This document shows positions 1 to 9,165 of a stretch of 64,000 bases of DNA, one piece after another. This stretch comes from Nocardia sienata NBRC 100364. Lineage in GTDB: Bacteria > Actinomycetota > Actinomycetes > Mycobacteriales > Mycobacteriaceae. The stretch is from contig NZ_BDBX01000029.1 of assembly GCF_001613205.1 (NCBI RefSeq), positions 1-64,000 of the forward strand, in the 5' to 3' direction. Position 1 is the stretch's first letter; every line of letters begins with the position of its first letter. The position numbers and the translations under genes were made by a program. The notes beneath the pieces are model-generated. The model saw only the letters and a program-made list of their open reading frames with translations, had not been told where the DNA came from and ran no database searches.

Positions 1-49
1 ACCCTCACGAGCGAGCTCACGTACCCAGCTTCGCGGTCGGTGCCCCGGG

Positions 50-1246
50 TCAGGCCAGTTCCTGCCCCGCTTGTAGAACGATGTTGGTGAAGGTCCGCAC
101 GCCCACCGGCAGTGCCCGTTCGTCGAGGTCGAACGTCGGCTGGTGCAGGTCGAGCTGAGGTCCTTCGCCGGACCAGACGCCGAGCCGGGCCATGGCGCCG
201 GGAACTTCCTCCAGGTACCAGGAGAAATCCTCGCCGCCGCCGGATTGCGGGGTGTCGGCGAGGGCGTCGGGACCGATGGCGCGGACCGCGTCGCTGAGCA
301 TGCGGACCGATTGTTCGTCGTTGACCACCGGCGGCACACCGCGCCGGTAGTCGAGTTGGTAGCGCACGCCGGTCGGTGCGAGCAGGCCGTCGACGATCTC
401 ACGCACCATCGGTTCGAGCAGTGACCAGGTGGCGTGATCGCCGGTGCGGACGGTGCCGGTGAGCATACCGGTCTGCGGGATCGCGTTCGGGGCCTTGCCG
501 GCGCTGACGGCGCCCCACACCATGACCGTGCTGGTGCGCGGGTCGATCCGGCGGGTGAGCAGGCCGGGCAGACCGGTGATGACGGTGCCGATCGCGTAGA
601 CGAGGTCGCTGGTGAGGTGCGGGCGGGAGGTGTGCCCGCCGGGCGAGTCCAGCACCAGTTCGACGGTATCGGCGGCGGAGGTGATGGCACCGACCCGGAT
701 GCCGACCTTGCCGGCTTCCAGGCGCGGATCGCAGTGCAGGGCGAAGACCCGGTCCACGCCGGTCATCGCGCCGGCCGCGACCATATCGATGGCACCGCCG
801 GGCATGACCTCTTCGGCGTGCTGGAAGATCAGCCGGACCCCTACCGGGAGATCGAGGTCGGCCAGTGCCAGCGCGGTCCCGAGCAGAATGCTGGTGTGCG
901 CGTCGTGGCCGCAGGCATGCGAGACGCCGGGCACCGTCGAGGCGAAGGGCCGGCCGGTGAACTCCTGGAGCGCCAGCGCGTCCATATCGGCGCGCAACGC
1001 GATCCGCGGCGCGTCCTCGGGACCGATATCGCAGATCAGGCCGGTGCCGCTCGGCAGCACCCGGAACGAGAGTCCGGCCTTCGTCAGCCAGGTGCCGACG
1101 AATTCGGTGGTCGCGAATTCGGTGCGGGATAACTCCGGGTTGGCGTGGATGTGCCGGCGCCATTGAACGAGATCGACCGTGTGCTCGGCCAGCCACGCCG
1201 TCACCGCGTCCTGTCCGTCTCGCACCGTACGGCCGGTTGTGCTCAC
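50..1246 (-). CDS. M20 family metallo-amidohydrolase (AmiA/AmiB-like)
   Basis: This is a zinc-dependent amidohydrolase of the M20/peptidase family D type, cleaving amide bonds of N-acyl amino acids or related small substrates in the cytoplasm. Family metal-binding motifs are visible: HACGHDAH, then HAEEVMPGG, then ALHCDP, and near the C-terminus GGGEDFSWY. I place the start at the GTG at 1246 because a perfect AGGAGG lies seven bases upstream; an in-frame extension to 1345 exists but reads as low-quality sequence. The 398-residue length fits the family. The gene sits beside deoD as amiA1/amiB1 do in mycobacteria. The substrate is not predictable from sequence. Confidence 0.9.
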   Translation of the reverse strand: MSTTGRTVRDGQDAVTAWLAEHTVDLVQWRRHIHANPELSRTEFATTEFVGTWLTKAGLSFRVLPSGTGLICDIGPEDAPRIALRADMDALALQEFTGRPFASTVPGVSHACGHDAHTSILLGTALALADLDLPVGVRLIFQHAEEVMPGGAIDMVAAGAMTGVDRVFALHCDPRLEAGKVGIRVGAITSAADTVELVLDSPGGHTSRPHLTSDLVYAIGTVITGLPGLLTRRIDPRTSTVMVWGAVSAGKAPNAIPQTGMLTGTVRTGDHATWSLLEPMVREIVDGLLAPTGVRYQLDYRRGVPPVVNDEQSVRMLSDAVRAIGPDALADTPQSGGGEDFSWYLEEVPGAMARLGVWSGEGPQLDLHQPTFDLDERALPVGVRTFTNIVLQAGQELA

Positions 1247-1492
1247 CGAATGTCCTCCTGTCGTAGAACGAGCAGCTGTGAACCACTTCGCCACGTGCGC
1301 GGATCGCCCGTACACGTATCGGCCGCGGCCGTGGCCGCGGTACATACCGGCGGTTCCGCTATCCCCCGGGGAACGGCCGTATCCTCCAGTTTCGCACCGC
1401 TACCGCATCCCCGCGCGGCGGCATCCGCGCCGCACCCGCGTGTCCGGTGGGGCGAGGGCGAGCCGGTCGCCGCCCGGCCGGCTCGCTCCGGG

Positions 1493-2197
1493 CTAGTTCG
1501 AGGCGAATGCCAGGTTATCGGGCGTGGTCGGCACCGCGAGGCCGGCCAGCGCCGTGGCGTGCAGAGAGCGTTTGATGACGGGCAGGCTGGGCGTCCGATT
1601 GGCGGCCAGCCCGGCGGCCCGCTCCACCGCGGCGGCGCGTAGCGCTTCGGCTTCGGCGATGTCGTCCACGATACCCGCCGCTCGGGCTTCCGCCGCGCCG
1701 AACCGGTGGCCGGTGGTCATGGCCGCGACCGCCACCTGGTTGGTCAACCGGGTGCTGAGCAGGGCGTTCATCCCGACGGTGAACGGCATTCCGAGGTGCA
1801 CCTCGGGTAGGCACCAGAACCCGCGGTCGGCGCGCATCACCCGGAAATCGTGGGAGGTGGCGAGCATGGCGCCGGCGCCGAAGGCATGACCGTTGACGGC
1901 CGCGACGGTGGGCAGCGGGAACGCTAGAAGCCTGCTGAACACGCTGTGCACGCGGTCGAGGTAGCCGTGCATCCGGTCGAGATTCGCGAACAGCCAGTCG
2001 GTGTCGAGTCCGTTGCTGAAGAATTTGCCGGTGGCGGTCGTCACCAGCGCGGCGGGCCCCTCGCTGGCCACTACGGTGTCCAGCAGCGCGTGCGTCTCGT
2101 CTATCCACTCGTGGCTGAAGCGGTTCTCGCTGTCGGTCTGGCCCGCATTGCCCAGCGACAGCACAAACACGTTCCCATCACGTTCCAGGTACGGCAT
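1493..2197 (-). CDS. Enoyl-CoA hydratase/isomerase family protein
   Basis: A 234-residue crotonase-fold protein that probably acts on an acyl-CoA. The oxyanion-hole segments are visible: GKFFSNGLD in the first half, and [14 protein letters not shown] followed by [10 protein letters not shown]. The acidic residue in LPEV is in the position often used as catalytic acid/base. It is shorter than typical 260-residue hydratases and resembles the delta3,delta2-enoyl-CoA isomerase-like subgroup. The start at the ATG at 2197 gives the typical N-terminus [14 protein letters not shown]; a longer in-frame reading to 2464 overlaps the deoD promoter and is unlikely. Divergent from deoD. Confidence 0.85.
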   Translation of the reverse strand: MPYLERDGNVFVLSLGNAGQTDSENRFSHEWIDETHALLDTVVASEGPAALVTTATGKFFSNGLDTDWLFANLDRMHGYLDRVHSVFSRLLAFPLPTVAAVNGHAFGAGAMLATSHDFRVMRADRGFWCLPEVHLGMPFTVGMNALLSTRLTNQVAVAAMTTGHRFGAAEARAAGIVDDIAEAEALRAAAVERAAGLAANRTPSLPVIKRSLHATALAGLAVPTTPDNLAFASN

Positions 2198-2300
2198 CTG
2201 TGCAGCGTATCGGCTACGGAACGGTGAGGACCGCCGGAGGCCCAACCGGCGGAGGTGGTTCGGAGCGGCCGACGGCGTGGGAGGCCATACACTGACCGCC

Positions 2301-3080
2301 ATGCTTGCCGAAGAGGCCGCCGAGGAGATCGCGGCCCGGTCGTCGGTGGATCGACACCGGGTCGCGGTGGTGCTGGGTTCGGGCTGGCAGGACGCCGCCG
2401 CCGAACTCGGAACCCCCAACGCCGAGATACCCATGCCCGAGCTGCCCGGATTCGCCGCGCCCACGGCGCAAGGTCATGTGGGGCGGGTGGTGTCGGTATC
2501 GATCGGCGACACCCACGCCCTCGTGCTGATGGGACGCCAGCACCTGTACGAGGGTCATTCCGCCGAGGAGGTCGTGCATCCGGTGCGGACCGCGATCGCG
2601 GCGGGCGCGGAGACGGTGATCCTCACCAACGCCGCCGGCGGTATCCGCCCGGGTATGCGGGTCGGGGACGCCGTGCTGGTGCGCGATCACCTGAATCTCA
2701 CCGGTACCACGCCGCTGACCGGACCTTCCTTCGTCGATCTGGTCGACGCCTGGGATCCGGAGTTGCGCGATCTCGCCCGGCGTGTCGACCCGGACCTGAC
2801 CGAGGGTGTGTACGCCGGGCTCACCGGACCGCAGTACGAGACACCCGCCGAGATCCGCATGCTGGCCACGATCGGGGCCGATCTGGTGGGGATGTCGACG
2901 GTGCTGGAAGCCATCGCGGCGCGCGCCCTCGGCGTCCGGCTGCTCGGCATCTCCCTGGTCACGAACCTGGCGGCCGGGGTCACGGGGGCGCCGCTGGCCC
3001 ATGCCGAGGTGCTCGCGGAGGGCCGCGCGGCAGCGCCGCGACTGGGCAAGTTGCTGCGCGGTGTGCTGGAGCAGCTGTAG
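2301..3080 (+). CDS. deoD: Purine nucleoside phosphorylase
   Basis: Phosphorolysis of inosine/guanosine-type nucleosides to free base and ribose-1-phosphate. The 259-residue protein carries the hallmarks of the trimeric PNP class: LGSGW near the N-terminus (phosphate loop), [16 protein letters not shown], the [11 protein letters not shown] signature and [12 protein letters not shown] (purine/ribose site). The ATG at 2301 is chosen because it gives the family N-terminus; upstream in-frame sequence overlaps the divergent gene's start. The stop codon is directly followed by the ATG of the phosphomutase gene, so the two form an operon, as deoD-pmmB in M. tuberculosis. Ribose-1-phosphate released here is a plausible phosphomutase substrate. 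Confidence 0.93.
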   Translation: MLAEEAAEEIAARSSVDRHRVAVVLGSGWQDAAAELGTPNAEIPMPELPGFAAPTAQGHVGRVVSVSIGDTHALVLMGRQHLYEGHSAEEVVHPVRTAIAAGAETVILTNAAGGIRPGMRVGDAVLVRDHLNLTGTTPLTGPSFVDLVDAWDPELRDLARRVDPDLTEGVYAGLTGPQYETPAEIRMLATIGADLVGMSTVLEAIAARALGVRLLGISLVTNLAAGVTGAPLAHAEVLAEGRAAAPRLGKLLRGVLEQL

Positions 3081-4580
3081 ATGCTGACCTTCGGCACGGC
3101 GGGTCTGCGCGGACCGCTGGCTCCCGGCCCGGACGGGATGAACGAGACCACGGTGGCGCGGGCCACGGCCGGGCTCGCAGCCTGGCTGCGGGACCGCTGC
3201 CTCGGCGGCGGCACGGTGGTGGTCGGCCGGGACGCCCGGCACGGATCCGCGGAATTCGCGGCGGTCACCGCCGAGGTGCTGGCCGCGGCCGGTTTCGCGG
3301 TGACCCGGCTGCCCGAACCGCTACCGACACCGGTGACCGCCTTCGCCGTGCGCGAATCGGGCGCGGTGGCGGGTGTGCAGATCACCGCCTCGCACAATCC
3401 GCCCGGCGACAACGGGTACAAGGTCTTCGTCGACGGCGGCGCCCAGCTGGCGCCGCCCGCCGATACCGAGATCGAGCAGCGGATCACGGCGGTCACCGAA
3501 CCGATCGGACGCATTCGGGTCGCCGCGTCGGGTGGTGCGGTCCTGTCGCACTATCTGGCGCGGGTGGCGCAGTTACCGCGGCTGCTCGGCGGTGCCGGGG
3601 AGCGCGCCGGGGTCCGAATCGCATTCACACCGCTGCACGGTGTCGGCGGCGCCACCGCCGTGCACGCGCTCACCGCCGCCGGTTTCACCGATATCCACGC
3701 GGTGACCGAACAGTTCACGCCCGACCCCGATTTCCCCACGGTGGCCTTTCCGAACCCGGAGGAGCCGGGAGCGGCGGATCTGCTGCTGCGGCTGGCCGAG
3801 CGGGTGGACGCCGATCTGGCCGTGGCGCTGGATCCCGACGCCGACCGGTGCGCGCTGGGTGTCCCCACCCCGGACGGGTGGCGCATGCTGCGCGGGGACG
3901 AGACGGGGGTGCTGCTGGCCGACGACGTGCTGCGCACCGCACCCGCGGACTCGCTGGTCGCCACCACGATCGTCTCCTCGCGTCTGCTGTCCCGGCTGGC
4001 GCCGGCGCGGGGCGCGCGCTACGCCGAAACCCTCACCGGCTTCAAATGGCTGGCGCGCGCGGGCGAGGGCCTGGTCTACGCGTACGAGGAGGCGATCGGG
4101 CACTGTGTGGATCCGGCGACCGTCCGCGACAAGGACGGTATCTCCGCGGCGGTGCTGGCCGCCGACCTGGTGTCCCGGCTGCGTGCCCGCGGCCGCACAT
4201 TGAACGACGAGCTCGACGATCTGGCCATCGAATTCGGCGTGCATGCCGGCGATCAGGTCTCGCTACGGCTGCCCGATCAGCGGGCGGCCGCCGCGGTGGT
4301 GGAGGCGCTGCGGGCCGCGCCGCCGGGAACACTGGCCGGGACCGCGGTCGACTACACCGACATGGCGGCGCTACGGGGCCGGATGCGTACCGACGCACTG
4401 GTCTTCACCGGGGACGGCGTGCGGGTGGTCGTCCGGCCCTCGGGCACCGAACCGAAGCTCAAATGCTATCTGGAGGTGGTGCACCCGGTTTCCGGCCCGG
4501 CCGGGTTGCCGGCCGCCAGAGGTGCCGCGCAGGAGCGGCTCTCGCAGTTGCGCGACTACTGCCGCACGCTCGCCGGCTGA
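3081..4580 (+). CDS. pmmB: Phospho-sugar mutase (phosphomannomutase/phosphoglucomutase family)
   Basis: A 499-residue alpha-D-phosphohexomutase superfamily enzyme. The phospho-serine loop TASHNPPGDNGYK lies around residues 100-113, the Mg-binding DPDADR around 253-258, the sugar-binding GDETG follows, and the phosphate-binding RPSGTEPK is near the C-terminus. All four functional loops are intact. It begins on the base immediately after the deoD stop, so translation is very probably coupled. Linkage to deoD suggests phosphopentomutase activity (ribose-1-P to ribose-5-P), although the mycobacterial orthologue is named phosphomannomutase B; sequence alone does not separate these. Confidence 0.9.
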   Translation: MLTFGTAGLRGPLAPGPDGMNETTVARATAGLAAWLRDRCLGGGTVVVGRDARHGSAEFAAVTAEVLAAAGFAVTRLPEPLPTPVTAFAVRESGAVAGVQITASHNPPGDNGYKVFVDGGAQLAPPADTEIEQRITAVTEPIGRIRVAASGGAVLSHYLARVAQLPRLLGGAGERAGVRIAFTPLHGVGGATAVHALTAAGFTDIHAVTEQFTPDPDFPTVAFPNPEEPGAADLLLRLAERVDADLAVALDPDADRCALGVPTPDGWRMLRGDETGVLLADDVLRTAPADSLVATTIVSSRLLSRLAPARGARYAETLTGFKWLARAGEGLVYAYEEAIGHCVDPATVRDKDGISAAVLAADLVSRLRARGRTLNDELDDLAIEFGVHAGDQVSLRLPDQRAAAAVVEALRAAPPGTLAGTAVDYTDMAALRGRMRTDALVFTGDGVRVVVRPSGTEPKLKCYLEVVHPVSGPAGLPAARGAAQERLSQLRDYCRTLAG

Positions 4581-4587
4581 GCCGGGT

Positions 4588-5211
4588 TCAGCGCGGTCCG
4601 AACTGCCGGTCCCCCGCGTCGCCGAGACCGGGCACGATAAAGGCGTCCTCGTCGAGACGGTCGTCGATCACCGCCGTCACCAACCGGACCGGATATCCCG
4701 AACCCGCCAGCGCCGCGATACCTTCCGGCGCCGCCACCACGCAGACGGCGGTGATGTCGAGCGCACCCCGGTCGGCCACCAGACCCAGCGTGTGCAGCAT
4801 GGATCCGCCGGTGGCCAGCATCGGGTCCAGCACCATCACCGGGGTGGCCGACAGGTCGTCGGGCAGCGATTCCAGATACGGGACCGGACGGTGGCTCTCC
4901 TCGTTTCGCGCGACACCGACGAACCCCACCTGTGAGTCCGGAATGAGGTCGGTGGCGGCGCCGACCATGCCGAGTCCCGCCCGCAGGACCGGTACCAGCA
5001 GCGGCGGCCGGGCCAGCCGCACGCCGCGCGTGGCCGCGACCGGCGTCGTGATATCGAAATGTTCTACGGGCGCGTCCCGCAGCGCCTCGTAGACCAGCAG
5101 TCTGGACAGGTCCCGCAGGGCGGCCCGGAAGGCGGGGTCGGGAGTGCGTTCGTCGCGGAGCGTGGTGAGCAGTATCGCCACGAGCGGATGATCCAGCGTG
5201 TGCGTGCGCAT
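4588..5211 (-). CDS. upp: Uracil phosphoribosyltransferase
   Basis: Converts uracil plus PRPP to UMP in pyrimidine salvage. The 207-residue protein has the UPRT landmarks: [12 protein letters not shown] near the N-terminus, PVLRAGLGM, the PRPP-binding loop [11 protein letters not shown], and a C-terminal uracil-contact region ending GDAGDRQFG. The ATG at 5211 is chosen because it gives the standard N-terminus ([16 protein letters not shown]); an upstream extension to 5394 would run through the divergent promoter. It is convergent with the phosphomutase gene, seven bases apart, and divergent from the Esp-like module. Confidence 0.95.
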   Translation of the reverse strand: MRTHTLDHPLVAILLTTLRDERTPDPAFRAALRDLSRLLVYEALRDAPVEHFDITTPVAATRGVRLARPPLLVPVLRAGLGMVGAATDLIPDSQVGFVGVARNEESHRPVPYLESLPDDLSATPVMVLDPMLATGGSMLHTLGLVADRGALDITAVCVVAAPEGIAALAGSGYPVRLVTAVIDDRLDEDAFIVPGLGDAGDRQFGPR

Positions 5212-5362
5212 GAGGGAACGATAAAGTCGAGCGGGTGGAGGCGGCCGTCGCGCCGTGACTTTCGCGGAAATCGAATTCCGCGGAACCGTGCGGGAAGCCG
5301 ATGCGTCGAAACCGGTAGATGACATACTCTGCCCGTTAACGAAGTCGATGGGGGAACCTCTG

Positions 5363-5677
5363 ATGGTGAACATCTCAGCCGATGCCCAGGGCATCGCGGC
5401 CTACGGCACCACCGCCGGGGTGATGGCCTCCGAACTCGCGGCGGCGGGGGCCGGGGCCGCGGGTGCGGCGCCCACGGTTCTGGGGCCGATCTTCGGTCTG
5501 ATCGGCGGCGACTTCCTCGCGGCCTACGCGGCCGCGCACGCCGGTCATGTGGCGACGATCGGCCAGCTGTCCGCGGTGCTGGGCACGATGAGCGGGGCGG
5601 CCGGTGTGGCCGCGGTGAGTTACGCCGAGGCCGATACCAGCAATGCGGCCGCCCTGCGCGGTGTCGCCGGGGAGTGA
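5363..5677 (+). CDS. EspC-like type VII secretion target (DUF2580 family)
   Basis: A 104-residue alanine/glycine-rich helical protein. By eye it aligns over its second half with M. tuberculosis EspC, including the spacing around a central ...AAH... helix and the tail motif YAEAD (residues 87-91), which fits the YxxxD/E type VII export signal (EspC has YSEAD). It has no Sec signal peptide. It is first in a run of four same-strand genes, five bases before the NlpC/P60 protein. The ATG at 5363 is preceded by GGGGGAACC. Membership in the EspC/DUF2580 family is a manual comparison, not a profile search. No Ecc core genes are in the window, so the cognate ESX system lies elsewhere. Confidence 0.72.
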   Translation: MVNISADAQGIAAYGTTAGVMASELAAAGAGAAGAAPTVLGPIFGLIGGDFLAAYAAAHAGHVATIGQLSAVLGTMSGAAGVAAVSYAEADTSNAAALRGVAGE

Positions 5678-5681
5678 CCCG

Positions 5682-6773
5682 GTGATCGATATCAATACGC
5701 TGGCCAGGCCGATTCTCGAGTTGCTCGCCAGTTTCGGCACCGGCGTGCTGGCCACCGGTGGCCCCGGCGACGCACTGCGTTCCGCGTCCACGGCGATCGA
5801 CCAGGTCCACACGCTGGGCCGCAGCGGCATCAATCAGATGAACACCGCATGGGACGGTACCGGCGCGGACGCCGCGACCTCGAAGGCGCTGCGCGTGCAG
5901 ACCTCGGCCGCGAGCATCTCCGACCGCGGCAACGAGATGGCCACCGTGATGGGCCAGGCCGCGGCGCATGTGGAGACCGGCAACAAGGATCTCACCGCCA
6001 TCGCGCAGTCGTTCGTGAACACCGCTGCCGCGGCCGCGCCCGCCCTGAGCACCCCGGCGGGTATGTCGCTGCTGGTGGGGTCCGCGATCGATCATCTGGG
6101 CCAGGCGCTGGGCGTGGTGGGCCGGGTGCAGAACGAACTGCAGACCCAGACCTCCTCGATGAACGAACTCACCCCGCCACCGCCCACCCCGTCGGCCGCC
6201 GGTACCGCGCCGGTGAGCACCCAGGCCGTGTCGACGGTGGCGTCGGGGCTGAGCACTGCGGCCGGGATGGCCGGCTCGATGATGAGCACCGCCATGTCGT
6301 CGAGCCCGAGCGGCACCACCTCCAGCTCCGGGACCCCGCAGAAAACCGCCACCTCGACCGGTACCACCACGGGCGAGGGCGTAAAGGTCACCCTGCCGGA
6401 CGGCAGTGTGGTGGAGGCGCCGAACGAAAAGGCCGCCACCGCGGTGAAATCGGCCCTGGGCACGCTCGGCACCCCCTATGTCTGGGGCGGCAACACCCCC
6501 GGCGCCGGGCTGGACTGCAGCGGGATGACCAAATACGCATACGGCGAGGCCGGCGTGGAGCTGCCCCGGCTGGCCCATGAGCAGGCCAACGGCGCCACCC
6601 CGGTGTCGCCGGGCGATCTCATGCCCGGCGATCTCGCGGTATGGGACGGCCATGTGGCGATGGTGGTCGGCAACGGCCAGTTGATCGAAGCCGGTGACCC
6701 GGTGCAGATCAGCTCGGTCCGGACAGAGAACAGCGGCATGGAATTCCTCGGGTTCTACCGGCCCACAGAATGA
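5682..6773 (+). CDS. WXG-containing NlpC/P60 peptidoglycan hydrolase, probable type VII substrate
   Basis: A 363-residue protein in two parts. The N-terminal ~160 residues are helical and alanine-rich with a WDG turn at residues 57-59, like WXG100/EspA-type secreted proteins. A Ser/Thr/Pro linker (about 165-230) leads to a C-terminal NlpC/P60 cysteine peptidase domain (about 250-363) with catalytic Cys279 in LDCSGM and His324 in WDGHVAMVVG. There is no Sec signal peptide, so export by ESX together with the EspC-like neighbour is the likeliest route. The start is the GTG at 5682, four bases after the upstream stop. The predicted role is cleavage of cell-wall peptide stems. Confidence 0.82.
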   Translation: MIDINTLARPILELLASFGTGVLATGGPGDALRSASTAIDQVHTLGRSGINQMNTAWDGTGADAATSKALRVQTSAASISDRGNEMATVMGQAAAHVETGNKDLTAIAQSFVNTAAAAAPALSTPAGMSLLVGSAIDHLGQALGVVGRVQNELQTQTSSMNELTPPPPTPSAAGTAPVSTQAVSTVASGLSTAAGMAGSMMSTAMSSSPSGTTSSSGTPQKTATSTGTTTGEGVKVTLPDGSVVEAPNEKAATAVKSALGTLGTPYVWGGNTPGAGLDCSGMTKYAYGEAGVELPRLAHEQANGATPVSPGDLMPGDLAVWDGHVAMVVGNGQLIEAGDPVQISSVRTENSGMEFLGFYRPTE

Positions 6774-6837
6774 ACCGCACCCAGTACAGACACCCTTATC
6801 GGGGACGGACAGCCGATCATGACGAGTGGACAGAATT

Positions 6838-7188
6838 ATGAGTGAGCAGCAGCTTCCCGAGGTGCCGAACGTCACGATGGCGGTCAGCCGCAATCGAACC
6901 GGCACGCTGTCGGTGCGCGCCACCGACCAGGGCATGCCGGTGGAGATCAAATTCGAACGCAGCGAATACCGTTACGGCGCACAAGCTCTCGCCGATGAGA
7001 TCCTGCGGCTGACCCGTCGTTCCACCATCGCGGCCAAGGCCAAGCGCCGGGAATTGCTGGCGGAGAACGGTATGCCGGCCGACATCCTGGACCAGCTCGG
7101 TCTGCCCACCCGGCAGCAGGCGGTCGACGAACTGGACCGGATGGACGATGCCGACACCGGTCCGACAAGTTGGATGAGACCGGTATGA
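6838..7188 (+). CDS. EspD/EspH-like ESX accessory protein
   Basis: A 116-residue protein without signal or membrane segments. The core (about residues 12-80) reads as beta-strand GTLSVRATDQGMPVEIKF followed by an amphipathic helix ALADEILRLTRRSTIAAKAKRREL. By eye this matches the corresponding part of M. tuberculosis EspD (strand plus LASEILVIADLARQKAQ). EspD stabilises EspA/EspC before export, so a chaperone-like role for the two upstream products is a reasonable inference. ATG at 6838; the gene follows the NlpC/P60 gene by 64 bases and precedes the YbaB-like gene. Family assignment is tentative. Confidence 0.55.
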   Translation: MSEQQLPEVPNVTMAVSRNRTGTLSVRATDQGMPVEIKFERSEYRYGAQALADEILRLTRRSTIAAKAKRRELLAENGMPADILDQLGLPTRQQAVDELDRMDDADTGPTSWMRPV

Positions 7189-7246
7189 GCGGCCCGCACA
7201 CGCGACACCACCACAGCGGATTCCCGCTCGGACCCAGGAGAGATGT

Positions 7247-7594
7247 ATGAGCGCGGAAATGGACGCCCTGGTCGCCGGCGCCACGCGGAAACTGGAGGCA
7301 TTGGAAGCGGCCCTGTACGGACTCAAGCAGGTCCGCGGCCGGTTCGGCACCGAGGATGGGATGGTCACCGCCGAGGTCGACAGCGACGGCGCACTGGTGA
7401 GTCTGCAACTCACCGAGGCGGTGACCGCGTTACCGCCCGCCGAAGCCGCCCAGCTCATCATCTGGGCTTGCCGGCAGGCGGCCGAGGACGCCGGCGGGCA
7501 GCGTTCGGAGGTCGTTGCCGCGCTGAACGAATCGTTCGCACCGGCACCTCAGGGAGTGGTCGAACCGACCGGAACCGGACCGGGCGGCGCCTGA
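7247..7594 (+). CDS. YbaB/EbfC family protein (EspL-like)
   Basis: A 115-residue protein with the YbaB fold pattern: N-terminal helix MDALVAGATRKLEALEAAL, a strand pair around GMVTAEVDSDGALVSLQL, then a C-terminal helix. YbaB/EbfC proteins bind DNA as dimers, but actinobacterial ESX loci carry YbaB-like members (for example EspL) thought to act with Esp substrates. Preceded by AGGAGAG six bases from the ATG at 7247. It is the last gene of the Esp-like module and is followed by a strong hairpin at 7619-7647. Confidence 0.75.
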   Translation: MSAEMDALVAGATRKLEALEAALYGLKQVRGRFGTEDGMVTAEVDSDGALVSLQLTEAVTALPPAEAAQLIIWACRQAAEDAGGQRSEVVAALNESFAPAPQGVVEPTGTGPGGA

Positions 7595-7618
7595 TCGGGC
7601 AGCTCGCCGGGCACACCT

Positions 7619-7647
7619 GGCCCGCGCGGCGCGGTTGCGCGCGGGCC
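7619..7647 (+). terminator. GC-rich hairpin after the Esp-like module
   Basis: Perfect 10-bp inverted repeat GGCCCGCGCG (7619-7628) and CGCGCGGGCC (7638-7647) with a 9-base loop, 25 bases after the YbaB-like stop. There is no following T-run, as is usual in actinomycetes. It separates this operon from the acidic protein gene. Confidence 0.6.
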
Positions 7648-7730
7648 GCGGCCCCGGAAACCCCGCCTCCGCTGCAGCTGTGCGCACCAGGAGTGGGCTC
7701 CGCCCAGCTGGACCTATTAGGCTTCCGCGT

Positions 7731-8978
7731 ATGGCTTCTGGAGACATCGTCCCGATCGAGCTCGGTCTGACCGACGGCGATCTTGTCACCCTGTGGGCAC
7801 CGCGCTGGCGTGACGGTGACGACGAGTGGGAGGCGTTCCTAGGACACGAGGACGCCCTCTACGGCTTCGAGTCCGTGGCCGAACTAGCGGCCTTCATCCG
7901 GACCGACGCGGACAACGATCTGATCGACCACCCGGCATGGAAGGTGGTCGCGGGCCTATCGGCCGCCGAGCTCGAGCCCGGCGACAACTACTCCTTCGAT
8001 CTGGTCGGTGTGCCGGAACTGGCCGCCGGTGACCCGGATGTGGACACCGTCGCCGAGTTGGAGGACACCTTGGCCATGGTGCGCAATATCGGTGAGGTCT
8101 GCGAGCTCGAAACGGTGACCAAGTTCTTCGGTTCGCATCCGTCACTGGGCGCCCTGGCCGGCGGCACCCATATGTTCGCGGGCCGCGACGGCGAGGAACT
8201 GTGGGATCAGATCGGTGCCGCGGTGGCCAAGAGCTGGGATGATGTGCTCGACGCCATCGATTCGGTGGTGCGGGTGCCCGAGGTCGACGCCGAGGCGGTC
8301 GCCCTGGCCGAGGCCGAGTTGCTGGCCGCCGAGGAGAACGAGGTCGACGCCGACGACGCGGCCGACACCGACGACGACAGCGATTTCGAGCCGGTCGACC
8401 TGGACGAGGACGACGACGAAGACGCGGAGCTCACCTTCTGGGAAGAGGTCGGGATCGACCCGGTCAAGATCGTGACGGCCGATACCGAATACTTCACCCT
8501 GCGCTGCTATCTCGACGACGAACCGATCTTCCTCGGGGCCGGAAACTCGATTTCGGTATTCGCCAGCGAGCGGGCACTTGCCCGGTATCTCGCCGACGAC
8601 CACGAACACGATCTGGCACGGATCAGTACCTTCGCCGAAGTGCAGACCGCCGCCATCGACGGATCGCTCGAGGTCGAGGTCACCGAGGAGAACGTCTACG
8701 TACTGCCCGGCCTGGCCGATGACCTGGCCGAGGGACCGGAAGCGGTCGATACCGAGCAGCTCGACCTGGTCTTGGAGCTGTTCTCCGATGCCGCCGACTA
8801 CGCCGACGACGACGCGGTGGAACAGGCCCTGTCCAAATCGACCCCGCTCGGGTGGTATGTGTCCTACCTGCTGAATCCGGACCCGACCCGGATGGCGCCC
8901 AATCCGCCGTTCGACGCCGAGGCGCGCGCCTGGCGCGAACTCGAACGTAATTTCGAGTCGCGCCTGTCTCCGCACTGA
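7731..8978 (+). CDS. Conserved acidic protein of unknown function
   Basis: A 415-residue soluble protein I do not recognise. The N-terminal part (about 1-160) contains aromatic- and acidic-rich sequence such as VTLWAPRWRDGDDEWEAFLG; a duplicated theme seems present, since the second half (about 250-400) again has an FTLRCYLDDEPIFLG / SVFASERALARYLADD arrangement like LYGFESVAELAAFIRTD in the first half. Between them lies a strikingly acidic stretch (about 200-240) rich in Asp/Glu. ATG at 7731; the upstream in-frame codons are in the terminator region. Two repeated globular halves joined by an acidic linker is my reading; no enzymatic motif is visible. Confidence 0.75.
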   Translation: MASGDIVPIELGLTDGDLVTLWAPRWRDGDDEWEAFLGHEDALYGFESVAELAAFIRTDADNDLIDHPAWKVVAGLSAAELEPGDNYSFDLVGVPELAAGDPDVDTVAELEDTLAMVRNIGEVCELETVTKFFGSHPSLGALAGGTHMFAGRDGEELWDQIGAAVAKSWDDVLDAIDSVVRVPEVDAEAVALAEAELLAAEENEVDADDAADTDDDSDFEPVDLDEDDDEDAELTFWEEVGIDPVKIVTADTEYFTLRCYLDDEPIFLGAGNSISVFASERALARYLADDHEHDLARISTFAEVQTAAIDGSLEVEVTEENVYVLPGLADDLAEGPEAVDTEQLDLVLELFSDAADYADDDAVEQALSKSTPLGWYVSYLLNPDPTRMAPNPPFDAEARAWRELERNFESRLSPH

Positions 8979-9165
8979 CCCGCCCCGCGGCGGTCGGGAC
9001 CCTAGGTCTCGATGTGGACACACGGCGTGACAATCGGTCGATAAACCGGCAGCGACTGGGCAAACTGACTGGCCAGCGGCGTTGTCGTTGCGCAGCCACT
9101 GCCCGGTTCGTCCCGGTCGGCGGTGACACGCCGCCGTATAAGGGCGGATGTACTAAGGAGGACGC

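Noticed and set aside
2255..5092. A 945-codon open reading frame through deoD and the phosphomutase
   Set aside because: It is an Arg/Gly-rich shadow of two well-defined enzymes in other frames, an artefact of high GC content.
5064..6950. A 628-codon minus-strand frame opposite the Esp-like module
   Set aside because: Antisense shadow with Arg/Gly/His-rich sequence.
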